A stretch of 64,000 nucleotides of DNA from VAXT01 sp963698015 (GCA_963698015.1 OY969109.1:372001-436000), one strand, 5' to 3'. Shown: positions 16,729 through 25,275, counted from the first letter of the stretch. Notes: generated from the sequence alone by a model not told the origin. Numbers and translations: made by a program.

Positions 16729-18025
16729 GAGGGCTTCCTCCCGCGGCTGATGACGAGGTCGACCTTGCTCCCGGCCGGCAGCACCACGCCGAACCTCGGC
16801 CTCTGAGAGATCACACGGCCTGGCTTGACGCCCGAAGAGACCGCGCGGCGAACGCGTCCGACGCGACACCCGGCACGCTCGACTTTCCGCTTCGCGACAG
16901 CCAGCTTCCGGCGCTTGACGTTCTGCACAGCGCAGAGGCCAGGGGTATTGGCGAGGATCGAGACGGTGTTGCTGCCGTTGGCGATGGCCAGATCCGGCCG
17001 CCCGTCGCCATTCAGGTCGGCGAACGCGATTGCCAGCGGACGACGTCCCGTTGCGAACTCGATGCTCTTTTCGAATCGACCGCCACCTCTGTTCGTCAGG
17101 AGCGAAACCCCGTTGGTCGGATAGCCGGTCGCGATTGCCAGGTCCGACTTGCCATCGGCATTCACGTCGCCGATCGCGGCCGAAGCCGCTCCTCCGGGGC
17201 TGGTAGGTCGCGCCCGGTGCGGAAGCTGCCCGTTCCGTTGTTCAGCAACACCGACACGTCGTTCGTCGTCGAGTTCGCGGTGGCCAGATCGGGCTTGCCG
17301 TCGCCGTTGAGGTCGGCGATGGCGACCGATCCGGGACCGATTCCGACGCCGTAGTCCTGCTTGGGCAGAAAGCGGCCGTCTCCGCTGTTGAGGAGGACGG
17401 AGACGGTGTCGTCGCCCCAGTTTGCCGTCAGGAGGTCAGGCTTGCTGTCCCCGTTCAGGTCGCCGATCGCCATCGAAGCCGCGTCATTGCCCGTCTGGTA
17501 CTCGGCGGGCGGCCCGAACTCGCCGCCGCCTCTGTTCAGGAGCACGAAGGCGAAGCCGCCCGCAGACGCGAGATCCGGCATGCCGTCGCCGTTCAGGTCG
17601 CCGATCGCAAGCGAAGCACCGCCTCCGCGCACATCGACGTGGTCGCGGAATCTTCCATCGCCGCGGTTCACGAGCAACGAGATCGTCCCGACCCGGTTCC
17701 CGGTCGCGAGATCCGGCACCCCGTCCCCATCCAGATCCCCGATCGCCACCGATTCCGGGCTGGAGTCGGTTCGGTAGTCGGTCTTCGCCTCGAACCTGCC
17801 GTCGGCGCGCTGCAGCAGCACGGAGACCGTCCTGGCGTAGGTGTTCGCGGTCACCACGTCCGGCCTGCCGTCGTCATTCAGATCCCCGATCGCGAGCGAA
17901 CGCGTGCCACTCCCGCTCCGATAGCTCTGGGCTCGGGCAAACGAAGGCGCGGACGCTTCGACCGCCGAATAGCCTTGAGCGACGACGAGGGCGAACAGGA
18001 AGCCGAGGACTGCGAGCTTCTTCAT
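16725..18025 (-). CDS. FG-GAP seven-bladed propeller with PASTA domain (paralogue 1), frameshifted
   Basis: Two frames together encode the same architecture as the four genes downstream: signal peptide KKLAVLGFLFALVVAQGYSA, seven blades and a PASTA domain ending VDLVISRGRKPS. The break lies at about 17195-17207 inside blade six. Deleting one C from each of two CC pairs (GACCTACCAGC to GACTACAGC) restores RDYSPGGAASAAIGDV, which aligns with the other paralogues. The span is 3n+2, as expected for two extra bases. ATG at 18025 overlaps the previous TGA as ATGA. Blade three is shortened and contains FAFVLLNRGGG. Probably intact in the organism. Confidence 0.75.
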
Positions 18026-19108
18026 CTTCGGAACCGAATCTCGTTGAAGGGAACGAAGCGAACCCGTCCTTCTCGGCGTACCTGGTACGAGTAGAAGAGC
18101 CCGGATGGTTCGATCTGTGCGAGCGGATACTCGGTGCCGACGGGAGTCGTGAAGCGCGTGCGCCGACCGTCTCTAAGCCGCAGGACGTGGACGACCCGGC
18201 CGACGACGTACGCGAGGAGCCCGTGCTCGACGTCCAGTTGCGTCGCGCCGGCCTGGGCGGCCAGCACCTTCTTGAGCTCTCCGGACACCGGATCGAACAC
18301 GCGGAACCTGAGCCCTCCCGATCGGTCGAGGACCACGAGCTCCGAGGCGTCGAGCGCCGCCTCGCGCACCTCTTTGGGGCGGAACGAAAATGCGCGCACC
18401 ACGCTGCCGTCCTTGCGCAGGAGCTCCAGCGAGCCGTCGGCGCGTCGAACCAGGATGCGGCCGACGCGACCGAGAGGATGCGTGGCCTCGTCGGGGCTGG
18501 CGAGTACGAGCCTCTTCTTCCGGCCGTCCACCCGCCAAACGTTCTCGTTGAAGACGTGGAAGCCCGGCGGAGAGCCCTCGAAACACGAGCCGCTTCGGTG
18601 GCACTTCGCAGGCGGACCAGGTGTTGAAGACCAGCAGCGAGCCGTCGCCGCGGACGTCGCCGACCGAGTCGCCCTCGCCGCTATCGCTGTTGCGGATCTT
18701 GTCGCCTGTGAGGCGGGTCGGCGCTCGAGATTTCTGGAGCGTGGCCGAGACGAGGTACGCGGTCGTGTAGTTCCCGGCGTCGTACCGGACCCAGGCCAGC
18801 CGTCGGCCGGCGATTCCCTGAGCAAGGATCCCGCCATGGAACGACCCGCACCATTTCCGCTCGATGAGACGAGTCGACCTGCGCACCGGGTTCCAGGCGT
18901 AGAACCAGTAGGAATCGTTGTCGCCAGGCCCGCACGCCGTCACTGTGACCACTTGCCCGTCTGCGGCGAGCGTCGTCACCTCGCCGGGTAGTCGCAGCAA
19001 CCGCGCACGCGATTGCGATTCCAGATTCGCGCCGGTGCCGGAAGGAGAAGTGGCCAGGAGCGCGAGCGCGATGAGTCCCAGGAGTTGGAACAGTCGGGCC
19101 GCGGTCAA
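18022..19108 (-). CDS. Exported beta-propeller-like protein, paralogue of the 10250 gene, frameshifted
   Basis: TTG start at 19108 overlaps the TGA of the preceding gene (TTGA). Signal peptide LFQLLGLIALALLATSPSG, then strands such as TTLAADGQVVTVTACGPGDN, AQGIAGRRLAWVRYD and GDGSLLVFNTWSACEV. At about 18598 the frame moves; deleting one C of a CC pair gives ACEVHRSGSCFEGSPPGFHV and the frame then runs to the TGA at 18022 (LAYVVGRVVHVLRL, IEPSGLFYSYQV). The ending -RVRFVPFNEIRF is like that of the genes at 10250 and 8180, so all three belong to one family. Span is 3n+1. Confidence 0.7.
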
Positions 19109-20515
19109 AACGAGTACCTCAGGATCTGGACGCCGAAGCTCGGATCCGAGCGCAGCTGGTAGACGCCGCCTTGAAGGTCGAGGCTCATCCGCAGGTCCGA
19201 GAGGATGTTGTCGCCGAAGACCAGGTGCGGCACCGAGAAGCATCATCGGGCTCCCGTCCGGGACGAGCCGCAGGACTTCATACTCCCACTTGAAGGACGG
19301 TCCGTCACCCTCGGTGGCGTCGAGAACGATCGTCGGTGCGCCGCGGACGACGTCGGGGGTGGCGTGGAGATTGATATCCGTCCTGCTCATGACGCGCCAC
19401 GCGTGGACGACGTTGCCTCGGCGGTTGACGACCGCGACCCGGATCTCGTGCGGGGCCGAGTCCGGCACCGCCGTGTAGACCTCGGTCACGAGCCGCTGGC
19501 CCTGGCCGATCGGCTGGTACGGCCAGTCGGTGCGGCGCCGCTGTGCGGACGGGCGATCGACCGACCGTCGCTGGCTTCGCCACCGGCATCCAGCCCGAAC
19601 TCGCCGCCCGGCAGGCCGTACATCGCCGCGAGCAGATGAAGCGTCCCGTCGGGCCCGGTGCGGAGCTGACTGTTCGTCGCGATCGACGAACTCGCGGCCG
19701 TCACCGAAGAAGTCTCCGGCGAGCCTGCCTGTCCACATCTGTTGCCCCGTCGAGGTGAGCCGCTTGAAGAGCATGTGATAGTCGACGCCGTGCCCTCGCC
19801 CGGGTCACGTAGAAACGAGCCCTTCGGGCCCGAGCGCGACGTCGTTGTCGGCGGTGCGGTCGGGGAGCGGAACGGAGCGAACGATCGTGTCGGGATCGCC
19901 TGCGTTCCAGACGAGCATGCGGTCGTTGAGGCTGTCATGGAGGTAGATCGAGTGGTCCGCAGCCGACCGCGAAGGACTGCGGGCCGAACGACGGGCCCTG
20001 CCCGGCGGCGGTAGCTGCCAGCCGACCTGGTCGGCCCGTGCGCGGGCGACGACCTCGTCGGGCGGAGCGCGTCTCGCCGAACCGATGGGTGCCGAGGTCG
20101 ACGACGACCGGGCTTCGAGGATCAACGCCGAACGAGCGTGCCTCGAGCGGGAACACGCGCCGTGCGACGGCTCTTCTTGTCGCGCAGCACTGCGTAGTAG
20201 AGGAGTCTGTGCCCACGAATCAGTCGAGCGGGAACGCGCGCGCGAACGGTGGACGCCGGGCCTCGCTCGGGCGCGAGCGGCAGGCGGACAAACTTCCGCC
20301 GCAGGTCGTTGCGCACGTAGACGAAGCCGATCGCCGACTTGACGCCGGCGTCGTAGACGAGCGCGACGCGATCGCCTCGCGCGACGAGGTTTCCGATGCC
20401 CCTCGGCTCCTGATGTGGCGCGAACCTTCCGCGTTCGGGCCGCCGTCAGCGATCCCACGGCGAGGCTTGCGATGCGCCGATCGAGGAGACCTCCGAGTGC
20501 GAGTGCTTTCTTCAT
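19105..20515 (-). CDS. First gene of the propeller operon, NHL/propeller-like, multiply frameshifted
   Basis: Starts MKKALALGGLLDRRIASLAV after CAGGAGGAATC, a good ribosome site, and ends YSF-TGA at 19105. Between them coding-quality segments lie in changing frames: GIGNLVARGDRVALVYDAGV, RNDLRRKFVRLPLAPERG, GHRLLYYAVLRD, VDPRSPVVVDLGTHRFGE, HSIYLHDSLNDRMLVWNAGD, TGPDGTLHLLAAMYG, HEIRVAVVNRRGNVVHAW, LVFGDNILSDLRMSLDLQGG. At least six breaks are needed. Near 19240 one extra G in GG explains the shift. The pattern reads as a single exported propeller of about 465 aa whose sequence contains repeated one-base insertions. It heads the operon and follows elements C and D. Confidence 0.55.
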
Positions 20516-20576
20516 GATTCCTCCTGTAAGCGGTGTAGCCTTGTGTCACCGAGTGTGCTGCGGGAGGACGGCGCCG

Positions 20577-20610
20577 ATCCATGGACGTGAGATAGGCGCT
20601 TCATAGAACC
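20577..20610 (-). promoter_or_regulatory. Conserved element, copy C
   Basis: On the minus strand: GGTTCTAT, 16 nt, GTCCATGGAT. It ends 62 bp before the ATG of the first operon gene and shares CGCAGCACACT in the leader with copy A. The upstream half is the least conserved of the four. Starts exactly 100 bp from copy D. Confidence 0.65.
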
Positions 20611-20676
20611 CGCCTGACCTGCCTCCTTGATCCGAAGCCCTTGCTAGCGGTGACTCTGGGCGCGACGATTGCTTCA

Positions 20677-20710
20677 ATCCATGGACTCGAGATAGGCGAT
20701 CAATGGAATC
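20677..20710 (-). promoter_or_regulatory. Conserved element, copy D
   Basis: On the minus strand: GATTCCAT, 16 nt, GTCCATGGAT. It lies in the divergent region, 79 bp before the GTG of the FHA gene on the plus strand. Spacer shares CGCCTATCTC with copy C. It could serve the FHA/kinase operon, the propeller operon or both. Confidence 0.65.
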
Positions 20711-20788
20711 TGCGCTCTGCCGCAAGCGGTCGATTGTGTCGGTCCGGAAGGCGCCGAGCCGGCGACCTTCGAGCTGTCGGGCGATCGC

Positions 20789-21415
20789 GTGACCGTCGGG
20801 CGGCTGCCCGAGCTGAACGACATCGCGCTCGAGCCCGACCCGGAGCACCTCGTCACGCGGGGAGAGCACTGTGCGTTCGAGCGCTCGGGCAGCACATGGT
20901 CGATCGTCGACGGCGGCAGCGTCAACGGGACGTTCGTTCGCCGGGCCGGTGAGCTCAAGCGCGTCGAGGGCCGCTTGCCCCTACGGAACGGGGACGTCGT
21001 CTGCATCCTCGGCTCGATGGACCACCAGGACGGGGCCCACTACTTCGAGCTCGAGTACGAGACGACCGCGGACTCCCAGGCGACTCGTGCAGCGGAGCGG
21101 CCGGAGGCGGCAGAGGAATGCCTGAGCTACGACGCGGATGAAGCGCGTCTGGTCCTCGTCGCCCGAGGAGAACGGCACGAGCTGCACATCCGCGCCCAGG
21201 CACACAAGCTCGTCGCCTACATGGCCGAGCGCGCGCCGGCGCTGTGCACGCACGCCGAGCTGATGGACGCGGTCTGGGGCGACGAGCCGATGCACTCGCG
21301 CGAGGAGCTCGCGAAGATCGTCTGGGAGCTCCGGAAGGAGCTCGAGCCGTACGACGCCGGGCATCTGATCGAGAACGAGCGCGGCCTCGGCTACCGGCTG
21401 CGCACGTGCCCGTGA
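20789..21415 (+). CDS. FHA domain plus winged-helix DNA-binding regulator
   Basis: FHA domain (residues 1-85): VGRLPELNDIAL, RGEHCAF, GSVNGTFV match the phosphothreonine-binding loops GR, RxxHC and NGT. The C-terminal 90 residues are an OmpR/PhoB-type winged helix (HELMDAVWGDEP-type helix, IVWELRKELEPY, IENERGLGYRL). The order is reversed relative to mycobacterial EmbR, in which the FHA domain is C-terminal. No receiver domain is present. The first FHA strand (ATFELSGDRV) lies just upstream of the GTG at 20789 and is in frame; only a CTG at 20717 is available above it, so the true start is uncertain. Its TGA overlaps the kinase GTG. Role: phosphorylation-dependent transcription factor, inferred. 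Confidence 0.8.
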   Translation: MTVGRLPELNDIALEPDPEHLVTRGEHCAFERSGSTWSIVDGGSVNGTFVRRAGELKRVEGRLPLRNGDVVCILGSMDHQDGAHYFELEYETTADSQATRAAERPEAAEECLSYDADEARLVLVARGERHELHIRAQAHKLVAYMAERAPALCTHAELMDAVWGDEPMHSREELAKIVWELRKELEPYDAGHLIENERGLGYRLRTCP

Positions 21416-22851
21416 ACGTCGGCGACGAGTTCGGGCCCTACACGATCGAGTCCGTCCTCGGCCGCGGGGGCATGGGAACGGTCTTCCTCGCACGGCACGC
21501 ACGCCTCGAGCGGAATGTGGCGCTGAAGGTGATCGCACCTGAGCTCGCCGACGACCCGGATTTCAGGGCCCGCTTCCTCCGCGAGTCGCAGCTCGCAGCG
21601 TCCCTCGACCACCCACACGTGATCCCGATCTACGACGCAGACGAGGTCGACGGGGTGCTCTATCTCGCGATGCGCTACGTCGACGGGCCGAGCCTGCAGT
21701 CGCTGATCCGCGAGAGCGGCCCATTGTCCCGGGGAGACGCTTTGCGAATCGTCGAGCAGATCGGCGGTGCGCTGGATGCCGCGCATGCGGCCGCGTTGAT
21801 CCATCGCGACCTCAAGCCCGCCAACATCCTGCTCGCCGAGGCCAATCGGCACGCCTACCTGTGCGACTTCGGGCTCGCGAAGCGAACCAGTTCGAGTGGA
21901 GTGACCCGCGCCGGGTCCTTCCTGGGCACGGTCGACTACTGCAGTCCCGAGCAGATCCGTGGCGAACCGCTCGATGGGCGGGCCGACGTCTACTCCCTCG
22001 GCTGTGTGCTCTACCACTGCCTCTCGGGCGAGCCGCCGTACGCGCGCGAGAGCGAGATCGCCGTGCTCCAGGCCCACCTCAACGATCCGCCGCCCTCGCT
22101 CGCACCCGACTTGGACGGCCTCTTCGCGCGAGCAATGGCGAAGGATCGGGATGAGCGCTACTCGACGGCAGGCGCTCTGACGAGCGACTTGCGCGCAGCG
22201 ATCGCTGGCGATGCCCCCGAGACGGTCGCCGTGGCTGCAGAGCCGCCGACCCGTGTCGACGCGACAAGCGTTCTTCCGCGCCCAAAGAGGCGCTGGGGTT
22301 GGGTCGCAGCGGTGGCACTCCTGCTCCTGATCGCCGCCGTTGCGGCCGCTGTCTGGGCGACGCGCGACTCGAGCTCCGAGCCGAAAAACGCAGTCGACCT
22401 GCGTCCGTTCGTCAACCGGATCGAGAACGTGCTCACCCAGTCGGCGGCGGGACGCCGCGAGATCACCGGCGCGATCAGCGCGGGCCTCGCCTGCAAAGTC
22501 TCGAACGCGGAAGCGGCCCAGCGAATCAAGAGCGTCGCGGACAACCGCCAGAGCGTTCTTCAGCAGCTCACGAGCTTCTCGGGCCCGACCCCGGCGACCG
22601 ACCGGATGGTGACGCTGCTGCAACAAGCCCTGCAGAACTCGATCGAGGCCGATCGGCACTACCGGGACGGCTTCCTGGCGAGCGCCCAGTGCCCGCTGCC
22701 CAGGAATCAAAGCTTCGACCTGGCGCAGGCTTCCGACAGGCGGGCCACGACCGCGAAGGAACTCTTCGTGAAGCGCTTCGATCCGTTGGCGACGAGCCTC
22801 CAGCGAGCGGACCTGGACCGCCGGCGATTTCTGAGCCTGAGTGAGACGTAG
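21412..22851 (+). CDS. Membrane Ser/Thr protein kinase (PknB-like) without PASTA domains
   Basis: 479 aa. The GTG at 21412 overlaps the TGA of the FHA gene (GTGA). Kinase domain at residues about 10-275: glycine loop LGRGGMGTV, Lys in VALKVI, catalytic HRDLKPANILL, DFGLAKR, and activation loop TRAGSFLGTVDYCSPEQ. A single transmembrane helix (GWVAAVALLLLIAAVAAAVW) lies at about 305-327, followed by an external domain of about 150 residues that is mostly helical with two cysteines (LACKV, AQCPLP). No PASTA repeats are present, unlike PknB. It probably phosphorylates the FHA regulator encoded before it. What the external domain senses is unknown. Confidence 0.92.
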   Translation: MNVGDEFGPYTIESVLGRGGMGTVFLARHARLERNVALKVIAPELADDPDFRARFLRESQLAASLDHPHVIPIYDADEVDGVLYLAMRYVDGPSLQSLIRESGPLSRGDALRIVEQIGGALDAAHAAALIHRDLKPANILLAEANRHAYLCDFGLAKRTSSSGVTRAGSFLGTVDYCSPEQIRGEPLDGRADVYSLGCVLYHCLSGEPPYARESEIAVLQAHLNDPPPSLAPDLDGLFARAMAKDRDERYSTAGALTSDLRAAIAGDAPETVAVAAEPPTRVDATSVLPRPKRRWGWVAAVALLLLIAAVAAAVWATRDSSSEPKNAVDLRPFVNRIENVLTQSAAGRREITGAISAGLACKVSNAEAAQRIKSVADNRQSVLQQLTSFSGPTPATDRMVTLLQQALQNSIEADRHYRDGFLASAQCPLPRNQSFDLAQASDRRATTAKELFVKRFDPLATSLQRADLDRRRFLSLSET

Positions 22852-22860
22852 GCTTTGGAC

Positions 22861-23664
22861 ATGAGTCAGCGCTACGTGATCGAGGAGAGCGTGCAGCAGC
22901 GGTACGTCGGGATGCGCGATGCCCAGACCTTCCTCCCGTTCCTCCTTCCCCACCTGAAGCCTGGCATGGACGTGCTCGACGCGGGCTGCGGAGTCGGGAG
23001 CATCGCGCTCGACCTCGCGCCCACGATCGCCCCGGGGCGCATCTTCGGGATCGACGTCGACATGGAGCAGATCGAGGTCGCCCGAACCACGGCCGCACAG
23101 CGAGGGATCGACAACGCCGAGTTCGCCACCGCCTCCGTCTACGAGCTCCCGTTCGACGACGCGTCCTTCGACGCGGTCTACGCGAACGCCGTCCTCTTCT
23201 ACCTCAGTGAGCCGCTCCGCGCGCTCGCTGAGTTCAAACGCCTCCTCCGACCGGGCGGCCTCGCCGCGGTCAGCGACGACGACCTCGGCACGGTCGTGAT
23301 CTCACCCGACCGGCCCGAGCTCGAGCTCGCCCCGCGCCTCTTCGAGTGCGCCGTCGAGCACGAAGGCGGCAACGGCCGCTACTCGCGTCACCTGCGCACG
23401 CTGATGCTCGAAGCGGGGTTTGCCCGTACGGAAGGAATCGCCCACGCACCAGAGGTCTACGGCGACCTGGAGCGGACACGCTGGTTCGCCGAGTTCGCAG
23501 TCGGCTTGTTCAGCGCTCCAGAGATGGCCAAGGTGATCGTCGACGAGGGCTGGGCGACGCGGACAGAGCTCGACGCCGTGCTGGCCGCGCTCCACGAGTG
23601 GGGCGAGCTGCCGAACGCGTTCGCGGCCTGGCTCTACTGCGGCGCGCTCGGCTGGGTCGACTAG
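22861..23664 (+). CDS. Class I SAM-dependent methyltransferase
   Basis: 267 aa. SAM-binding motif I is VLDAGCGVGSI (about residues 38-48), acidic motif II GIDVDMEQI, motif III PFDDASFDAVYANAVLFYL, and the post-motif RLLRPGGLAAVSDDD, all typical of UbiE/COQ5-like small-molecule methyltransferases. The C-terminal half is helical and variable (FAEFAVGLFSAPEMAKVI). ATG at 22861 is preferred over the TTG two codons earlier. It starts nine bases after the kinase stop and could be cotranscribed, but nothing in it links it to signalling. Substrate unknown. Confidence 0.85.
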   Translation: MSQRYVIEESVQQRYVGMRDAQTFLPFLLPHLKPGMDVLDAGCGVGSIALDLAPTIAPGRIFGIDVDMEQIEVARTTAAQRGIDNAEFATASVYELPFDDASFDAVYANAVLFYLSEPLRALAEFKRLLRPGGLAAVSDDDLGTVVISPDRPELELAPRLFECAVEHEGGNGRYSRHLRTLMLEAGFARTEGIAHAPEVYGDLERTRWFAEFAVGLFSAPEMAKVIVDEGWATRTELDAVLAALHEWGELPNAFAAWLYCGALGWVD

Positions 23665-23668
23665 CTCT

Positions 23669-23995
23669 TCACGGCAACGTGCGGGCGTAGCCCGTGCCGA
23701 CCTCGACCCATTTCGCCAGCTGCTGATCGGTTCCGACGTGATCGGAGTCGACGCGGAGCCAGCCCGGCATCTGCTTCCCGCGCATTTCCATCAGGTAGGC
23801 GTTGGTCGACGATGTGAGCGAGTCGGACTTCGCGGGATCTGCACGAACGAGGATCCCGCCCTTGCCGCTCGCCGCGATCGCCATGTTGCCGCCGATCAGG
23901 AAGGCGAGCCCGCCGAACATCTTCTGCTCGGTCAGGCCGGGCTCGTCTCCGACCAGGTCGCGGATCCGATCCGCGAGCTCCTCGTCGTAGGCCAT
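23669..23995 (-). CDS. TfoX N-terminal domain protein
   Basis: 108 aa, the usual length for stand-alone TfoX_N proteins. The hallmark KMFGGLAFLIGGNMAIAASG spans residues about 25-44 and the C-terminal VGTGYARTLP is also typical. In gamma-proteobacteria TfoX activates competence; the short stand-alone actinobacterial forms have no established role and no DNA-binding helix-turn-helix is visible here. Convergent with the methyltransferase gene, whose stop is five bases away. Confidence 0.85.
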   Translation of the reverse strand: MAYDEELADRIRDLVGDEPGLTEQKMFGGLAFLIGGNMAIAASGKGGILVRADPAKSDSLTSSTNAYLMEMRGKQMPGWLRVDSDHVGTDQQLAKWVEVGTGYARTLP

Positions 23996-24109
23996 GTGAA
24001 CGATCGTATCGCCGGCCCCTCTCGCTTTTCGTCTTCGGAGGAGTCAAGCTTCGGCTCGAGTCCCGGCCGGCCACCAACGGCCCCCGAACGTCCGAGACAA
24101 GGGGTGCAT

Positions 24110-24551
24110 ATGCACATGCGCGCGCTGCTGCTCGTGGCCGCGGGAATCGCAAGCCTAGTCACCGCCGTGATCACACCGACCGCAGCTCCGGCACCGAGGG
24201 CCCGTCGCCGTCAGCGCAGCCGCGGTCTGGGTGACGAGCTGCATCGAGCTCAAGACCGTCGCCCGCATCGACCCGCGGACGAATACGGTCGCCTCGATCC
24301 TCGACGTCGGCGGCGAGGCGTGGCAACCGGCGGCCGACGGCAATACGGTCTGGCTTGTCGCGAGCGGCAATCCCTACGACTCACCGACGCTGACCGGCTA
24401 CCTGCTGCGCCTTCGTGCCAACGACACCGTCGCGACGCGCATCAAGCTCGGCAAGGGCGTCATTACCGGCGGTGCGACCGTCGCCTTCGGGGCGATCTGG
24501 GTCGCCGACTTCGATCATCGGCGCGTGCTGCGAATCCCCGACCAGAGGTGA
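24110..24551 (+). CDS. Short exported NHL/YncE-like protein, frameshifted
   Basis: The ATG at 24110 begins a signal peptide (MRALLLVAAGIASLVTAVI). At about 24192-24196 removal of one G from GGG joins it to VAVSAAAVWVTSCIELKTVA, then RIDPRTNTVASILDVGG and AFGAIWVADFDHRRVLRIPD. These are YncE/Vgb-type blade strands. The span is 3n+1, consistent with one extra base. Only two to three blades are present, so even repaired it is much shorter than a full propeller and may be a fragment or need to oligomerise. Not flanked by the conserved element that precedes the larger propeller genes. Confidence 0.6.
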
Positions 24552-24598
24552 TGAAAGCGGGTCACCCCCCTTGCTGCGACGCTACGCGGTAGAGCCGC

Positions 24599-25198
24599 GT
24601 GTTCCACCAGTTCACCCAGATGGTCGCGGATGCGTCGGGCTGGGCCTACGCGATCGTCTTCGTGTTCGCGCTCCTGGACGCGCTGGTGCCGATCGTTCCC
24701 AGCGAGACGGCGGTCATCACGGCCGGCGTCGTGGCTGCCTCGGGCGACCTCAGCCTGGAGCTGATCATTCCCGCTGCGGCGGCGGGAGCGTTCATCGGCG
24801 ACAACCTCGCGTACCTGATCGGCCACCGCTTCGGCGCCCGGGCAACCGAGCGATTCTTCAGCGGCGAGAAGGCGCGCCGCAGGATGGACTGGGCCGAGGA
24901 GCAGCTTCGCGAACGGGGCGGCGAGCTGATAGTGGTCGCACGGTTCATCCCCGGCGGGCGCACCGCGGTCGCGCTCAGCGCAGGCGCACTGGGCTATCGA
25001 TGGCGACGCTTCATCGCGTTCGACGCCGTGGCGACGCTCGCCTGGGCCACCTACTCGGCGCTGCTCGGCTACTACGGGGGACGAACCTTCGAGAGCTTCT
25101 GGGGACTCCTGCTGGCCCTCACGACCGCGTTCGCAATCGCCGGCGGAATCGAGCTTGTGCGCTGGGCGCTGAGGCGCCGACGCGATCGGAGTGAGTGA
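24599..25198 (+). CDS. DedA family (VTT domain) membrane protein
   Basis: 199 aa, normal DedA length. Polytopic membrane protein with the family features: N-terminal re-entrant region with PIVPSETAVITAG, GDNLAYLIGHRFG, and the conserved arginine-glycine motif VARFIPGGRTAVALSAG. DedA proteins are polyprenyl-phosphate or phospholipid flippases; the lipid used here is not determined. GTG start at 24599, with no strong ribosome site. Followed by a tRNA promoter and degenerate tRNA-Thr. Confidence 0.88.
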   Translation: MFHQFTQMVADASGWAYAIVFVFALLDALVPIVPSETAVITAGVVAASGDLSLELIIPAAAAGAFIGDNLAYLIGHRFGARATERFFSGEKARRRMDWAEEQLRERGGELIVVARFIPGGRTAVALSAGALGYRWRRFIAFDAVATLAWATYSALLGYYGGRTFESFWGLLLALTTAFAIAGGIELVRWALRRRRDRSE

Positions 25199-25221
25199 CT
25201 GCGACGACGCGAATCGCCGCC

Positions 25222-25227
25222 TACAAT
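25222..25227 (+). promoter_or_regulatory. -10 box before the degenerate tRNA-Thr
   Basis: TACAAT in the context CTACAATGGC, the same as before tRNA-Tyr. Its survival suggests that this was once a working tRNA locus. Confidence 0.4.
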
Positions 25228-25234
25228 GGCCGGC

Positions 25235-25275
25235 GCCCTCTTAGGTCAGTTGGTAGAGCAACTCCATGGTGAGGA
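25235..25275 (+). pseudogene. Degenerate 5' half of tRNA-Thr
   Basis: The first 41 nt match the intact tRNA-Thr at 26578 with three substitutions (positions 11, 27, 37), then similarity stops inside the anticodon arm. The anticodon stem no longer pairs and the T-arm and 3' acceptor strand are missing, so it cannot be functional. Confidence 0.75.

Noticed and set aside
11326..18025. CRISPR-like regular repeats
   Set aside because: The regular spacing comes from protein-coding FG-GAP blades of about 150 bp, all in frame, without short identical repeats separated by unique spacers.
16725..20515. A genuine pseudogene cluster
   Set aside because: Breaks are all single extra bases in short G/C runs and the repaired frames read normally, so error is favoured over decay.
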